A stretch of 64,000 nucleotides of DNA from NCBI GenBank assembly GCA_945643635.1, contig CALZFC010000091.1, forward strand, positions 415,001 to 479,000, written 5' to 3'. Positions within the stretch are counted from its first letter, which is position 1. Every line of letters begins with the position of its first letter. The stretch comes from Allodiplogaster sudhausi (Eukaryota; Nematoda; Chromadorea; Rhabditida; Diplogasteridae). The notes under the pieces were generated by a model that saw nothing but the letters and a program-made list of their open reading frames with translations, searched no databases and was not told the DNA's origin. Of the stretch, positions 45,316 through 57,657 are shown piece after piece. The translations under genes were made by a program, and so were the position numbers.

Positions 45316-45904
45316 GTAAACGACTAATTGATTTTTCTGTTTGTCTATGTTTTGATGTTGAAATTTTCTACTTTGATGATTTCACTTGGCGAGTAACTGT
45401 TGATTTATTGGACTATAGTCGAGGTCGATCGATAACCTTGTTGTCGTTTACTCGAAGCGTTTGGAGTCACATGCAATATTGAGCGGAATCAAACAACTCA
45501 GTAAGTTACCCGCTTTATTGGACAGATGGATAGATGGATCTTCTTGTACATTCAGAAGAATCTGGGAATTCTGCATATGGTGCATCCGCAGATGGGCAAA
45601 CCTACAGACACGAAGAAATAAAATGATGAGCGCGAGTGCCCTTTGACGATGGAACCCGCGTGCTCTGTTAAGAACGACTTCCCACAACTTATGAACGTGG
45701 AAGAGCTCTAGCATTACGAGGTCGTATCAAGAGAAAAAAGACTCTGGACTACCGCCACCGGTAATTGGAAAGCGTGCAAAAATTTTACCTCACATTAATC
45801 CTGGTGCACTGGTATTTTTGCCTAGGGGGAGTGAAGGGAGAAGGGATGAGTTACAGAAGAGGAGGGGGAGAGAAGAGGGGAGTGAGAGATAGCGGGAATT
45901 GATT
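45316..45904. other. Spacer in the 2.33-kb unit
   Basis: Includes an 88-codon minus-strand open frame (45714-45448) that I do not support as a gene, and a GA-rich tract at 45830-45895. Confidence 0.35.
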
Positions 45905-46807
45905 TTTATATATGCTATATATACATATATATTGACGAGGGAAGTTCATCGAAAAAAAGTTTTTCATTTGAAAAGATCGATGACGCTGGAAATGAAAAGA
46001 AATTATTGTGAACAAGAAATGTACCAATTTGATTTCGTTCAAAAGCAAGTACATCAAGATTCGCCTATATCGCGTGTAAATTGTAAAATAACGATACTGA
46101 TATACAACTTATCACAAAGCAATATTTGTTTTAAGACTTCATTATATACACATATATACAAGACTTTTGCGAATATTAGATATAAGGTCACCCACGGAAC
46201 TACCTTTAGTCCAGCGACAATTAATACTCCAACACAGTAAGATATAAGCCTCCTTCTGGGAGCATTTGGTCTTTCCTTTGGATCGGTTGCCTTTTGTCAT
46301 TATTCTCGTTTGCGTTGACCGAGCCTGGTCGCTTCCAATAGTGTTGTGTTTATAGTTGGTCCGAACTTGGTCCAGCTATTGTTATTGATTATATATGCAG
46401 CTTCCATTGTTTTAAATCTGTATATCTATCATTCCCCCTTCGGAAGGACATACGAACGTGTTTGTGGGCGTCCGAAGAGCCCTTCTCAATCATTTTGGGT
46501 CTTGTTCAGGATTTTAAGTGAAATATCGTATTCATTCTTAATCGGAAAACATCAGGGCCCAGAATTTTTGACAAATTCACTCTTCATGGAATACTAATGT
46601 GTAGAAATGTGCTCATTCATTCTCAATGAATTCTTTATCCTCATTTCACAGAAAGGTAGCAGCCATTGCGAGAAGCGTGGAGTTGACGGTGGAGGCGGAG
46701 TCGAAGAAAACTAGAAGAAGTAGAAGATTTTTTTTATCATACGAGGATTTATTACTTAGTGACACTTAGATATTAAAACCCTATAGAGTCTTCCAGGAAA
46801 AAGAACC

Positions 46808-47120
46808 TCAGTTGGGGCCAAGGTAGCAGGACTGGTCGGTGCGGGGCTTAGTCACGCCAGGGGCAGCTAAAAGATTTTTTTGAAGTATTACCTATTGAAC
46901 TTCTTTCAAGTAGCTTTCAGTAGAAAATATAAAATTTAGAAAAAAAAAATCAGTTTTTCAACTGACAGTACTGGTAGCCGCCGCCGCTGCCCGAACCCGA
47001 GTTGCTGGCCGCGGGCAGCTGATCCCATGCGTAGCCCTCCGACACGTAATTCTGGCCGCCAGAGCCGTAAGAGTCGGCGCCAGAAGGCGCGGGAGCCGAG
47101 AAGTACGCCGACTTATCCAT
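46808..47120 (-). CDS. Small Gly/Ser/Tyr-rich protein S5, two exons, 70 aa
   Basis: Exons 47120-46967 and 46866-46808; exact protein duplicate of S4 within the second 2.33-kb unit. Confidence 0.82.
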
Positions 47121-47314
47121 TTTATCGAGACGACCACGCGATGAAGAGCAACCGTGAGAAGAATGATGAGAAATGAACACGAACCTTCCCTTTTATACAA
47201 TTTCCAGAGTGCACTTGCTCGGACATCACGGAAAGTGCAGGGAATTCGTAAAAATCCTTACAATTTAAATAGATTCTATAATGAAAATGCGCGAAGACTA
47301 TTTGAATTATTCAG

Positions 47315-47396
47315 ACTAAACAACAACGAGATTGCCAGCGACACCGAAAGCAGTCAATAAAGCATAATAGAGGTCAGAGCAGCTTCGGTTAGCCAT
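47315..47396 (-). pseudogene. Decayed first exon of a C-type receptor (duplicate)
   Basis: Copy of 44980-45061 in the second 2.33-kb unit, followed upstream by the C-type promoter block (47397-47650). Confidence 0.7.
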
Positions 47397-47650
47397 TCTC
47401 GATTCGATTAGATGGAAAACTACAATTCACTTTTGACTGGTTCACGGAGTGATGTCAAGATTAAATATTATGTACACAAGTTGTTCATATATTACATGTT
47501 CTTTCTGCATGATGAAACGAACCTTGCAACTTCTCCAAATCACTCGGCATCGCTGAATTCAATTTTATCACTCGTGTTGGTGTTCCTGCGTACTAATTCA
47601 ATAAAAGTGCAATGCAGTTCAGAAGAGAAATTTCTATATCGAATTTGATA

Positions 47651-48238
47651 GTAGACGACTAATTGATTTTTCTGTTTGTCTATGTTTTGATGTTGAAATT
47701 TTCTACTTTGATGATTTCACTTGGCGAGTAACTGTTGATTTATTGGACTATAGTCGAGGTCGATCGATAACCTTGTTGTCGTTTACTCGAAGCGTTTGGA
47801 GTCACATGCAATATTGAGCGGAATCAAACAACTCAGTAAGTTACCCGCTTTATTGGACAGATGGATAGATGGATCTTCTTGTACATTCAGAAGAATCTGG
47901 GAATTCTGCATATGGTGCATCCGCAGATGGGCAAACCTACAGACACGAAGAAATAAAATGATGAGCGCGAGTGCCCTTTGACGATGGAACCCGCGTGCTC
48001 TGTTAAGAACGACTTCCCACAACTTATGAACGTGGAAGAGCTCTAGCATTACGAGGTCGTATCAAGAGAAAAAAGACTCTGGACTACCGCCACCGGTAAT
48101 TGGAAAGCGTGCAAAAATTTTACCTCACATTAATCCTGGTGCACTGGTATTTTTGCCTAGGGGGAGTGAAGGGAGAAGGGATGAGTTACAGAAGAGGAGG
48201 GGGAGAGAAGAGGGGAGTGAGAGATAGCGGGAATTGAT
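47651..48238. other. Spacer of the second 2.33-kb unit
   Basis: Duplicate of 45316-45904; no gene supported. Confidence 0.35.
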
Positions 48239-48505
48239 TGCGAAAAGAGCAAGTGAATTTTTGATGTAAACAAATGTAGCTTGCTCAAACGTTATTGCTC
48301 CACGATAAATTAAATTCATTGTGGACTCGGTCAAGAGTAATTGAGGTGGATATAAGAGTTTCTCCAGCGATTGAGTTCATTTGTCCCTTCACTCCATGTA
48401 TGTATGTATGTACATACAACAACATCAGGGAAATTTCATGAGACATTTATATTGTCATGATTATGTTTCGAATTATTTTTATATGTTATTACAGACGTGT
48501 ATTCA
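48239..48505 (+). promoter_or_regulatory. Promoter and leader of receptor A2
   Basis: Same elements as for A1: GATAAATTAAATTCATTGTG, GTGGATATAAGAG (about 48350), GTATGTATGTATGTACATAC and TTATTACAG 13 nt before the ATG. Confidence 0.45.
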
Positions 48506-49953
48506 ACATGTATGACGCTCTGGATACTGTTCTCATTGTTTGTTACGTTTTCATTTCGGTCTTCGGCGTCAGTGGAAGTCTTCTCATCGTTGTTGCAACA
48601 TTTCTCCTCAAGTCAGAATCTGATGGACGCAATTAAATTGTGAATTTATTATAGTTAGACATTCAAATCAGAGAAAAAGCCTCATATTTTGATATTATTG
48701 CGTCAATAACTAGAAAAAAATTTAAAAGCAAAGTTTACCATTCTAGAAATAACGGAAACTCATGCAACTATCTACTCGCAATATGCTCAGTGTTTGACGC
48801 TACCCATTTGAGTGGCCACTTCTTCATGATTGTCAACTTTTTCTTCTTCGATAGCCGCCGTTATCGGCCAACGTTCTGCCTCGCTTTTGAAGTAAAAACG
48901 CATTTCAACTTATAATAGTACTTTAAAAAGATGGATTTCTACATTTATAATATAAGAACATATTTAAGATATTACCAGTATTCGGTATTCTCGGTGGTTC
49001 GGCGATGATGTGCTCAATCGCAATTGACCGTCTAATCGCATGCTTCTCGATTAACTTGTAGTCAAATTCATATTGATGTACAACACCTTGGAACAAGCAA
49101 ATTTTATTTTACTCCATTGGTCATGGTTTATAAAAGTAGCATTATGAGAATACCCTGTTTCGCTTAATTTCACGACGTGGACTCACCTTATTTTCATTAC
49201 AATTTCTTTTAAATTTATAACTGCTTCTATTTTAGTTATAATTCCAAGAATGGCTTCCTCTACATGACGGCTCATATGATTCCGGTTTTTGTGTACATTT
49301 GCAGCATAATGTCGCTGCTAATCCTCGAGCTCGGAGAAGAGTGTGTATAACTCTTTGTTTCTGTTTCTCATAGATAAGTTTGAATAACTCAACAGAAAAT
49401 TGTTTGATTAGAAGATAACAAAATTACTGTAGCAAAATTTATGGTTATGAACAAGATGTAATTTAGTGACGTCTTCTGTTGGGCGCCATTGCTGTTTCAT
49501 AGCGAATCAGGCATCGCTTGGGTGCTCAGTAGGACTGCCATCAACGTCTTATCGCTTGCCATCTACGGAGTCATCTGGTGGAAACTCAAGAAAATAGGTT
49601 TCATACACTCTTTATTTCGTGCTGCCGTGATCCTCAAGATAAGAATATGAAAGGCGAGAGACATATCGTCGTGAGTTGGGAAAGAATTATTCAAATAAAC
49701 ATACATTGCAATTGCCTTTACATGAATTCTCTCAAAGGCGATTCTTCCGTGCTTCGACGAATCTTCTTCTCAATGTTTCTGATAACTTTCGTCACGATGG
49801 GCGGCACAACTTTGACGTTCGTCCTAAATTTCATGTCGTTCTATTTTTCTTTCCATGGCCTTTCACTCGGCGGCGAACTAATAATCGGAAGCTTTATCAA
49901 CATGTCGCAGTCACTCAGCGCTGTCATTCTATATGCGACGAGGTATACTTTGT

Positions 49954-49984
<31 letters not shown>

Positions 49985-50203
49985 TTATTTATTTATATAT
50001 ACAGCTTTATCATATTACAATTATAGTATACAAATGTATGATTCTTTCGGCTAATTGTAAGAAAATCTCCTCAAAACGTCGAAAAATGGTCACAAAAATC
50101 AATTTATTTCTTAAGCGGAGATTACCTATGCGAGATGTCATCAATTCTCCATTGCCATTACGGCAGAGTCGAAGGGACAATTGGTGTTCGAACAACGAGA
50201 TAG
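48506..50203 (+). CDS. SRSX-like receptor A2, seven exons
   Basis: Exon 1 (48506) reads MYDALDTVLIVCYVFISVFG, an A-type first exon, ending TFLLK where others have TFRLK. Body: NSCNYLLAICSVFDATHLS, ILGGSAMMCSIAIDRLIAC, SKNGFLYMTAHMIPVFVY, VFCWAPLLFHSESGIAW, RRIFFSMFLITFVTMGG, NMSQSLSAVILYATR, tail GDYLCEMSSILHCHYGR with TAG at 50203. Exon-3 acceptor TTTAAG is intact, unlike A1. It donates the body of the 2,318-bp unit repeated downstream. Confidence 0.78.
49957..50001. repeat. TA/TTTA microsatellite in the last intron of A2 (also at +2318 and +4636)
   Basis: (TA)n then TTTATTTATTTATTTATATATA; identical length in the three copies, which argues for very recent duplication or an assembly artefact. 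Confidence 0.9.
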
Positions 50204-50825
50204 CACCCCGCATGGCAGTGACAGTAAACAATATTCCGATGATTGACAAATTCAATTACGTATTAAACCAGATAAAGTTTGATACAGGAACATTATTGCT
50301 AAAAATATTAAGGAATCAGAGTAGGACTATTTGTCTATTCGTCTATATCATGTGTAAGTTGTAAAATAACGATACTGATTCACAATTTTATTCAGCTAAT
50401 TGCAGTGCAATATTTGTTTTGTTTTAAGACTGTCTTGTATTGTATTTTGATATTATTCACTATTTATGGAATGCTCATGAATGTGTGGAAATGTGCTCAT
50501 TCAATATCAATGAGTTCTTTAGAGAAGGGGAGTGGGAGAAGGGATAGTGGGAGAGAAGAGAGAGAGTGATTTTTTACATGTAAACCAATGTAGCTTGCTC
50601 AAACGTTATTCCTCCACGATAAATTAGATTCATTGTGGACTCGGTGGTGAATCATTGATGTGGATATATGACTTTCCTCAGTGACGGAATTCATTTATCC
50701 CTTCACTTCATGTATGTATGTATATAGGTACATACAAGAATATCAGGGAAATTTCATGAGGCTATTATATTGGCATTATTATGTTTTATATTGTTTTTAA
50801 ATGTTATTTCAGACGTGTATACTGC
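50204..50825 (+). promoter_or_regulatory. A2 3' region, X/S relic and B-type promoter
   Basis: Same content as 36773-37395: truncated MNVWKCAHSISMSS unit, GA-rich tract (50520-50565), then B-type leader with GGATATATGAC and GTTATTTCAG before the ATG. Repeated at 52522-53143 and 54840-55461. Confidence 0.45.
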
Positions 50826-52271
50826 ATGGCCGATGCTCTCGAAACGTCTCTCATTGTTTTTTACACTCTCATATCGGTCTTTGGCGTCAGCGGAAATCTT
50901 CTCATCGTTGCTGCAACATTTCTCCTCAAGTCAGAATCTGATGGACGCAATTAAATTGTGAATTTATTATAGTTAGACATTCAAATCAGAGAAAAAGCCT
51001 CATATTTTGATATTATTGCGTCAATAACTAGAAAAAAATTTAAAAGCAAAGTTTACCATTCTAGAAATAACGGAAACTCATGCAACTATCTACTCGCAAT
51101 ATGCTCAGTGTTTGACGCTACCCATTTGAGTGGCCACTTCTTCATGATTGTCAACTTTTTCTTCTTCGATAGCCGCCGTTATCGGCCAACGTTCTGCCTC
51201 GCTTTTGAAGTAAAAACGCATTTCAACTTATAATAGTACTTTAAAAAGATGGATTTCTACATTTATAATATAAGAACATATTTAAGATATTACCAGTATT
51301 CGGTATTCTCGGTGGTTCGGCGATGATGTGCTCAATCGCAATTGACCGTCTAATCGCATGCTTCTCGATTAACTTGTAGTCAAATTCATATTGATGTACA
51401 ACACCTTGGAACAAGCAAATTTTATTTTACTCCATTGGTCATGGTTTATAAAAGTAGCATTATGAGAATACCCTGTTTCGCTTAATTTCACGACGTGGAC
51501 TCACCTTATTTTCATTACAATTTCTTTTAAATTTATAACTGCTTCTATTTTAGTTATAATTCCAAGAATGGCTTCCTCTACATGACGGCTCATATGATTC
51601 CGGTTTTTGTGTACATTTGCAGCATAATGTCGCTGCTAATCCTCGAGCTCGGAGAAGAGTGTGTATAACTCTTTGTTTCTGTTTCTCATAGATAAGTTTG
51701 AATAACTCAACAGAAAATTGTTTGATTAGAAGATAACAAAATTACTGTAGCAAAATTTATGGTTATGAACAAGATGTAATTTAGTGACGTCTTCTGTTGG
51801 GCGCCATTGCTGTTTCATAGCGAATCAGGCATCGCTTGGGTGCTCAGTAGGACTGCCATCAACGTCTTATCGCTTGCCATCTACGGAGTCATCTGGTGGA
51901 AACTCAAGAAAATAGGTTTCATACACTCTTTATTTCGTGCTGCCGTGATCCTCAAGATAAGAATATGAAAGGCGAGAGACATATCGTCGTGAGTTGGGAA
52001 AGAATTATTCAAATAAACATACATTGCAATTGCCTTTACATGAATTCTCTCAAAGGCGATTCTTCCGTGCTTCGACGAATCTTCTTCTCAATGTTTCTGA
52101 TAACTTTCGTCACGATGGGCGGCACAACTTTGACGTTCGTCCTAAATTTCATGTCGTTCTATTTTTCTTTCCATGGCCTTTCACTCGGCGGCGAACTAAT
52201 AATCGGAAGCTTTATCAACATGTCGCAGTCACTCAGCGCTGTCATTCTATATGCGACGAGGTATACTTTGT

Positions 52272-52302
<31 letters not shown>

Positions 52303-52521
52303 TTATTTATTTATATATACAGCTTTATCATATTACAATTATAGTATACAAATGTATGATTCTTTCGGCTAATTGTAAGAAAATCTCCTCAAAACGTCGA
52401 AAAATGGTCACAAAAATCAATTTATTTCTTAAGCGGAGATTACCTATGCGAGATGTCATCAATTCTCCATTGCCATTACGGCAGAGTCGAAGGGACAATT
52501 GGTGTTCGAACAACGAGATAG
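50826..52521 (+). CDS. Chimeric SRSX-like receptor BA1 (B-type exon 1, A-type exons 2-7)
   Basis: Exon 1 reads MADALETSLIVFYTLISVFG and GVSGNLLIVAATFLLK, matching receptor B; promoter and leader are also B-type. From exon 1's end onward the gene is identical to A2 (VFDATHLS, CSIAIDRLIAC, FCWAPLLFHSESGIAW, GDYLCEMSSILHCHYGR, stop 52521). All splice sites and frames are intact, so it should give a receptor with A transmembrane segments 2-7 under a B-type promoter. Confidence 0.78.
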
Positions 52522-53143
52522 CACCCCGCATGGCAGTGACAGTAAACAATATTCCGATGATTGACAAATTCAATTACGTATTAAACCAGATAAAGTTTGA
52601 TACAGGAACATTATTGCTAAAAATATTAAGGAATCAGAGTAGGACTATTTGTCTATTCGTCTATATCATGTGTAAGTTGTAAAATAACGATACTGATTCA
52701 CAATTTTATTCAGCTAATTGCAGTGCAATATTTGTTTTGTTTTAAGACTGTCTTGTATTGTATTTTGATATTATTCACTATTTATGGAATGCTCATGAAT
52801 GTGTGGAAATGTGCTCATTCAATATCAATGAGTTCTTTAGAGAAGGGGAGTGGGAGAAGGGATAGTGGGAGAGAAGAGAGAGAGTGATTTTTTACATGTA
52901 AACCAATGTAGCTTGCTCAAACGTTATTCCTCCACGATAAATTAGATTCATTGTGGACTCGGTGGTGAATCATTGATGTGGATATATGACTTTCCTCAGT
53001 GACGGAATTCATTTATCCCTTCACTTCATGTATGTATGTATATAGGTACATACAAGAATATCAGGGAAATTTCATGAGGCTATTATATTGGCATTATTAT
53101 GTTTTATATTGTTTTTAAATGTTATTTCAGACGTGTATACTGC

Positions 53144-54589
53144 ATGGCCGATGCTCTCGAAACGTCTCTCATTGTTTTTTACACTCTCATATCGGTCTTT
53201 GGCGTCAGCGGAAATCTTCTCATCGTTGCTGCAACATTTCTCCTCAAGTCAGAATCTGATGGACGCAATTAAATTGTGAATTTATTATAGTTAGACATTC
53301 AAATCAGAGAAAAAGCCTCATATTTTGATATTATTGCGTCAATAACTAGAAAAAAATTTAAAAGCAAAGTTTACCATTCTAGAAATAACGGAAACTCATG
53401 CAACTATCTACTCGCAATATGCTCAGTGTTTGACGCTACCCATTTGAGTGGCCACTTCTTCATGATTGTCAACTTTTTCTTCTTCGATAGCCGCCGTTAT
53501 CGGCCAACGTTCTGCCTCGCTTTTGAAGTAAAAACGCATTTCAACTTATAATAGTACTTTAAAAAGATGGATTTCTACATTTATAATATAAGAACATATT
53601 TAAGATATTACCAGTATTCGGTATTCTCGGTGGTTCGGCGATGATGTGCTCAATCGCAATTGACCGTCTAATCGCATGCTTCTCGATTAACTTGTAGTCA
53701 AATTCATATTGATGTACAACACCTTGGAACAAGCAAATTTTATTTTACTCCATTGGTCATGGTTTATAAAAGTAGCATTATGAGAATACCCTGTTTCGCT
53801 TAATTTCACGACGTGGACTCACCTTATTTTCATTACAATTTCTTTTAAATTTATAACTGCTTCTATTTTAGTTATAATTCCAAGAATGGCTTCCTCTACA
53901 TGACGGCTCATATGATTCCGGTTTTTGTGTACATTTGCAGCATAATGTCGCTGCTAATCCTCGAGCTCGGAGAAGAGTGTGTATAACTCTTTGTTTCTGT
54001 TTCTCATAGATAAGTTTGAATAACTCAACAGAAAATTGTTTGATTAGAAGATAACAAAATTACTGTAGCAAAATTTATGGTTATGAACAAGATGTAATTT
54101 AGTGACGTCTTCTGTTGGGCGCCATTGCTGTTTCATAGCGAATCAGGCATCGCTTGGGTGCTCAGTAGGACTGCCATCAACGTCTTATCGCTTGCCATCT
54201 ACGGAGTCATCTGGTGGAAACTCAAGAAAATAGGTTTCATACACTCTTTATTTCGTGCTGCCGTGATCCTCAAGATAAGAATATGAAAGGCGAGAGACAT
54301 ATCGTCGTGAGTTGGGAAAGAATTATTCAAATAAACATACATTGCAATTGCCTTTACATGAATTCTCTCAAAGGCGATTCTTCCGTGCTTCGACGAATCT
54401 TCTTCTCAATGTTTCTGATAACTTTCGTCACGATGGGCGGCACAACTTTGACGTTCGTCCTAAATTTCATGTCGTTCTATTTTTCTTTCCATGGCCTTTC
54501 ACTCGGCGGCGAACTAATAATCGGAAGCTTTATCAACATGTCGCAGTCACTCAGCGCTGTCATTCTATATGCGACGAGGTATACTTTGT

Positions 54590-54620
<31 letters not shown>

Positions 54621-54839
54621 TTATTTATTTATATATACAGCTTTATCATATTACAATTATAGTATACAAATGTATGATTCTTTCGGCTAATTGTAAGAAA
54701 ATCTCCTCAAAACGTCGAAAAATGGTCACAAAAATCAATTTATTTCTTAAGCGGAGATTACCTATGCGAGATGTCATCAATTCTCCATTGCCATTACGGC
54801 AGAGTCGAAGGGACAATTGGTGTTCGAACAACGAGATAG
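53144..54839 (+). CDS. Chimeric SRSX-like receptor BA2
   Basis: Apparently exact duplicate of BA1, 2,318 bp downstream (ATG 53144, TAG 54839). Confidence 0.78.
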
Positions 54840-55461
54840 CACCCCGCATGGCAGTGACAGTAAACAATATTCCGATGATTGACAAATTCAATTACGTATT
54901 AAACCAGATAAAGTTTGATACAGGAACATTATTGCTAAAAATATTAAGGAATCAGAGTAGGACTATTTGTCTATTCGTCTATATCATGTGTAAGTTGTAA
55001 AATAACGATACTGATTCACAATTTTATTCAGCTAATTGCAGTGCAATATTTGTTTTGTTTTAAGACTGTCTTGTATTGTATTTTGATATTATTCACTATT
55101 TATGGAATGCTCATGAATGTGTGGAAATGTGCTCATTCAATATCAATGAGTTCTTTAGAGAAGGGGAGTGGGAGAAGGGATAGTGGGAGAGAAGAGAGAG
55201 AGTGATTTTTTACATGTAAACCAATGTAGCTTGCTCAAACGTTATTCCTCCACGATAAATTAGATTCATTGTGGACTCGGTGGTGAATCATTGATGTGGA
55301 TATATGACTTTCCTCAGTGACGGAATTCATTTATCCCTTCACTTCATGTATGTATGTATATAGGTACATACAAGAATATCAGGGAAATTTCATGAGGCTA
55401 TTATATTGGCATTATTATGTTTTATATTGTTTTTAAATGTTATTTCAGACGTGTATACTGC

Positions 55462-55845
55462 ATGGCCGATGCTCTCGAAACGTCTCTCATTGTTTTTTAC
55501 ACTCTCATATCGGTCTTTGGCGTCAGCGGAAATCTTCTCATCGTTGCTGCAACATTTCGCCTCAAGTCAGAATCTGATGGACATAATTAAATTGCATGTA
55601 CATTGTGAATTTAATATTGAAAGACATTAAAAAGAAAATAAGGCTCATATAAAACTTTCATACTGGCGTTAATAGTTATCAAAAAAATTTTAAAGGCGAA
55701 GTTCGCCATTCTAGAAATCACGGAAACTCATGCAACTATCTGCTAGCAATATGCTCCGTGTTTGATTCTTTTCTCCATTCTCCATTGCCATTATGGCAGA
55801 GGGACAATAGGTGTCCGAACAACGAGATAGCACCCCCGCATCACA
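55462..55845 (+). pseudogene. Truncated B-type receptor with exon 2 fused to exon 7
   Basis: B-type leader and exon 1 (MADALETSLIVFYTLISVFG, TFRLK) and the start of exon 2 (NSCNYLLAICSVFD) are present. At about 55768 the sequence jumps to TCTCCATTCTCCATTGCC, which belongs to exon 7 of an A-type gene. TM2 to TM7 are therefore missing. Confidence 0.75.
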
Positions 55846-56173
55846 TTGACAGTAAAGAATACTCCGCTGATTGGCAAATTCAATTACATATTCAGCCCGA
55901 AAGATTACTTCAGGCTATGTACGTTTTCATGATATACTAAATTAATGTGTGGAAATGTGCTCATTCAATCTCAATGAGTTCTTTATCCTCGTGTCACAGA
56001 AAGTTAGCAGCCATTGCGAGAAGCGTGGAGTTGACGGTGGACGCGGAGTCGAAGAAAACTAAAATAAGTAGACGATTTTTTTTATCATAAGAGGATTTAA
56101 TACTTGATATTTTTTATCTAAAATAGTGATACTTATAAATTAAACCCTATAGGGTCTTCAAGGAAAAAGAACC
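55846..56173. other. Truncated-B 3' region and disrupted X copy
   Basis: Holds the X-like stretch from about 55950 (AHSISMSSLSSCHRK frame) with its start codon lost. Confidence 0.35.
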
Positions 56174-56491
56174 TCAGTTGGGGCCAAGGTAGCAGGACTG
56201 GTCGGTGCGGGGCTTGGTCACGCCCGGGGCAGCTAAAAGATCTTTTTTGTTTAAGTATTGCCTACTGAACTTCTTTCAAGTAGTTTTCAGTAGAAAATAG
56301 AAAATGTATTTTAAAAAATTTCAGTTTTTCAACTGACAGTACTGATAGCCGCCGCCGCTGCCCGAACCCGAGTTACCGGCCGCGGGCTGCTGATCCCATG
56401 CGTAGCCCTCCGACACGTAATTCTGGCCGCCAGAGCCGTAAGAGCCGGCGCCAGAGGGCGCGGGAGCCGAGAAGTACGCCGACTTATCCAT
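56174..56491 (-). CDS. Small Gly/Ser/Tyr-rich protein S6, two exons, 70 aa
   Basis: Exons 56491-56338 and 56232-56174, intron 105 nt. Protein equals the consensus and S3. Head-to-head with receptor C2 (start 57658). TATA box intact. Confidence 0.82.
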
Positions 56492-56579
56492 TGTATCAAT
56501 CGGACCACGCGATGAAGAGCAAGCGAGAGAAGAATGATGAGAAATGAACACCAACCTTCCCTTTTATACAATTTCCAGA

Positions 56580-57339
56580 GTGGACTTGCTTCGGACATCA
56601 TGGAAAGTACGGGGAAATCACAAAGTTCCTTCAATTTAAATATAATCTTTAATGCAAAACGGCCCAATCCCCTGTGAACTGTGAACTTCAATACTTGTGA
56701 ACTGCAAAAGGAAACCTCGGGCATGATTCCACATTTGCCTCTGATTCTAATGGTTGTCTAAAATTGGAAAAAATAGTAAAAAGGAAATATTGTTTTCTCG
56801 CGGCAGAGCGCGCTAACACTATTTGGGGGTAAGTCATCCCCATGGTACCGTAACTTCTTGCTCCGTTTTCCCTAAGTTGCATTCTAAGGTTATAGTATGT
56901 TCGTTGAACATAGAGTCAAATGAACTATCGAGTGGGTCTGTAGGACCCTTGGGGACCGAGATATAGACCTCACGAAATCCACTTTTTGTCATGTAACACA
57001 CACACAGACCAGGGACTTACAAGCCTTCTAGAGTGCTCCTAGCGCTAATAGATCTTACATAAATGTTGCTAAGTTCCCTTTAGACATTTCAGATACCTAG
57101 TCAGGGTCCCAATTTTCGAACCCCTAAGGGTACTTTAGGGAGCTCCTATTTGACTTGGGGGAATGAATTTTCAAAGTGTATATTTGCCTAAAGATGCATA
57201 TTTTCACACCTAATAATGAGGTGGAAATCGCTGCCAAGTACAGTACCCATACAAATTTCCAAGAACAAAAATAAGACAATTGGAAAAAAAAAACAAGAAA
57301 ATTGCCAGAATCAAACATAGACAATTAGAAATAACGATT
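56580..57339. other. S6-C2 intergenic region
   Basis: Shares blocks with the S3-C1 and S8-C3 spacers (GCTAACACTATTTGGGGGTA near 56812; CGAACCCCTAAGGGTACTTT near 57117). No gene. Confidence 0.45.
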
Positions 57340-57657
57340 AAACATTTACATGGAAACTTCTCTTCTGATGTGTACTGCACCTCCACTGAATTAGAACGCA
57401 TGAATGCTGACAAGTCGTAAGAATGAGATTAATTAAGCGATGCGGAGTGATTGGAAGAAGTTGCGGGATTAGTCTTGTCACGCAGAAAAACATGTAGTAT
57501 AGAGCAAATGTACATGTAAAAAAAAGGAAACCTTGACATCACTCCACGAACCAGTCAATGGAGTTGGCGAACAAATAAGGATCTTCGTTGCATACTTTCT
57601 TTTCCTCTGCATCATAAGTGAACTGCACTTTTCCCATTGGATCGACTCGAAAAGAGA
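57340..57657 (+). promoter_or_regulatory. C-type receptor promoter block (C2)
   Basis: CTTCTCTTCTGA, GTGATTGGAAGAAGTTGCG and CCTTGACATCACTCCACGA, followed by CATTGGATCGACTCGAAAAG directly before the ATG; this last block is missing from C1. Confidence 0.55.

Larger units (their letters stand above)
43571..48238. repeat. Two near-identical tandem copies of a 2.33-kb segment
   Basis: 43571-45904 and 45905-48238 match almost base for base (offset 2334 before a one-T length difference in the S intron, 2335 after it; a further G/A difference lies near 47653). Each copy carries the relic at 43920/46254, an X relic, S4 or S5, and a C exon-1 relic. The junction shares TTTATATATGCTATATAT. Confidence 0.92.
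48600..55553. repeat. Three tandem copies of a 2,318-bp receptor unit
   Basis: 48600-50917, 50918-53235 and 53236-55553 are apparently identical. Each runs from the end of exon 1 of one gene to the same point in exon 1 of the next. The breakpoint lies in GCAACATTTCTCCTCAAG: before it the first gene is A-type, while the later genes are B-type. Confidence 0.92.

Noticed and set aside
45448..45714. 88-codon minus-strand frame, repeated at 47783
   Set aside because: The repetition is due to the 2.33-kb duplication; no family or flanking signals.
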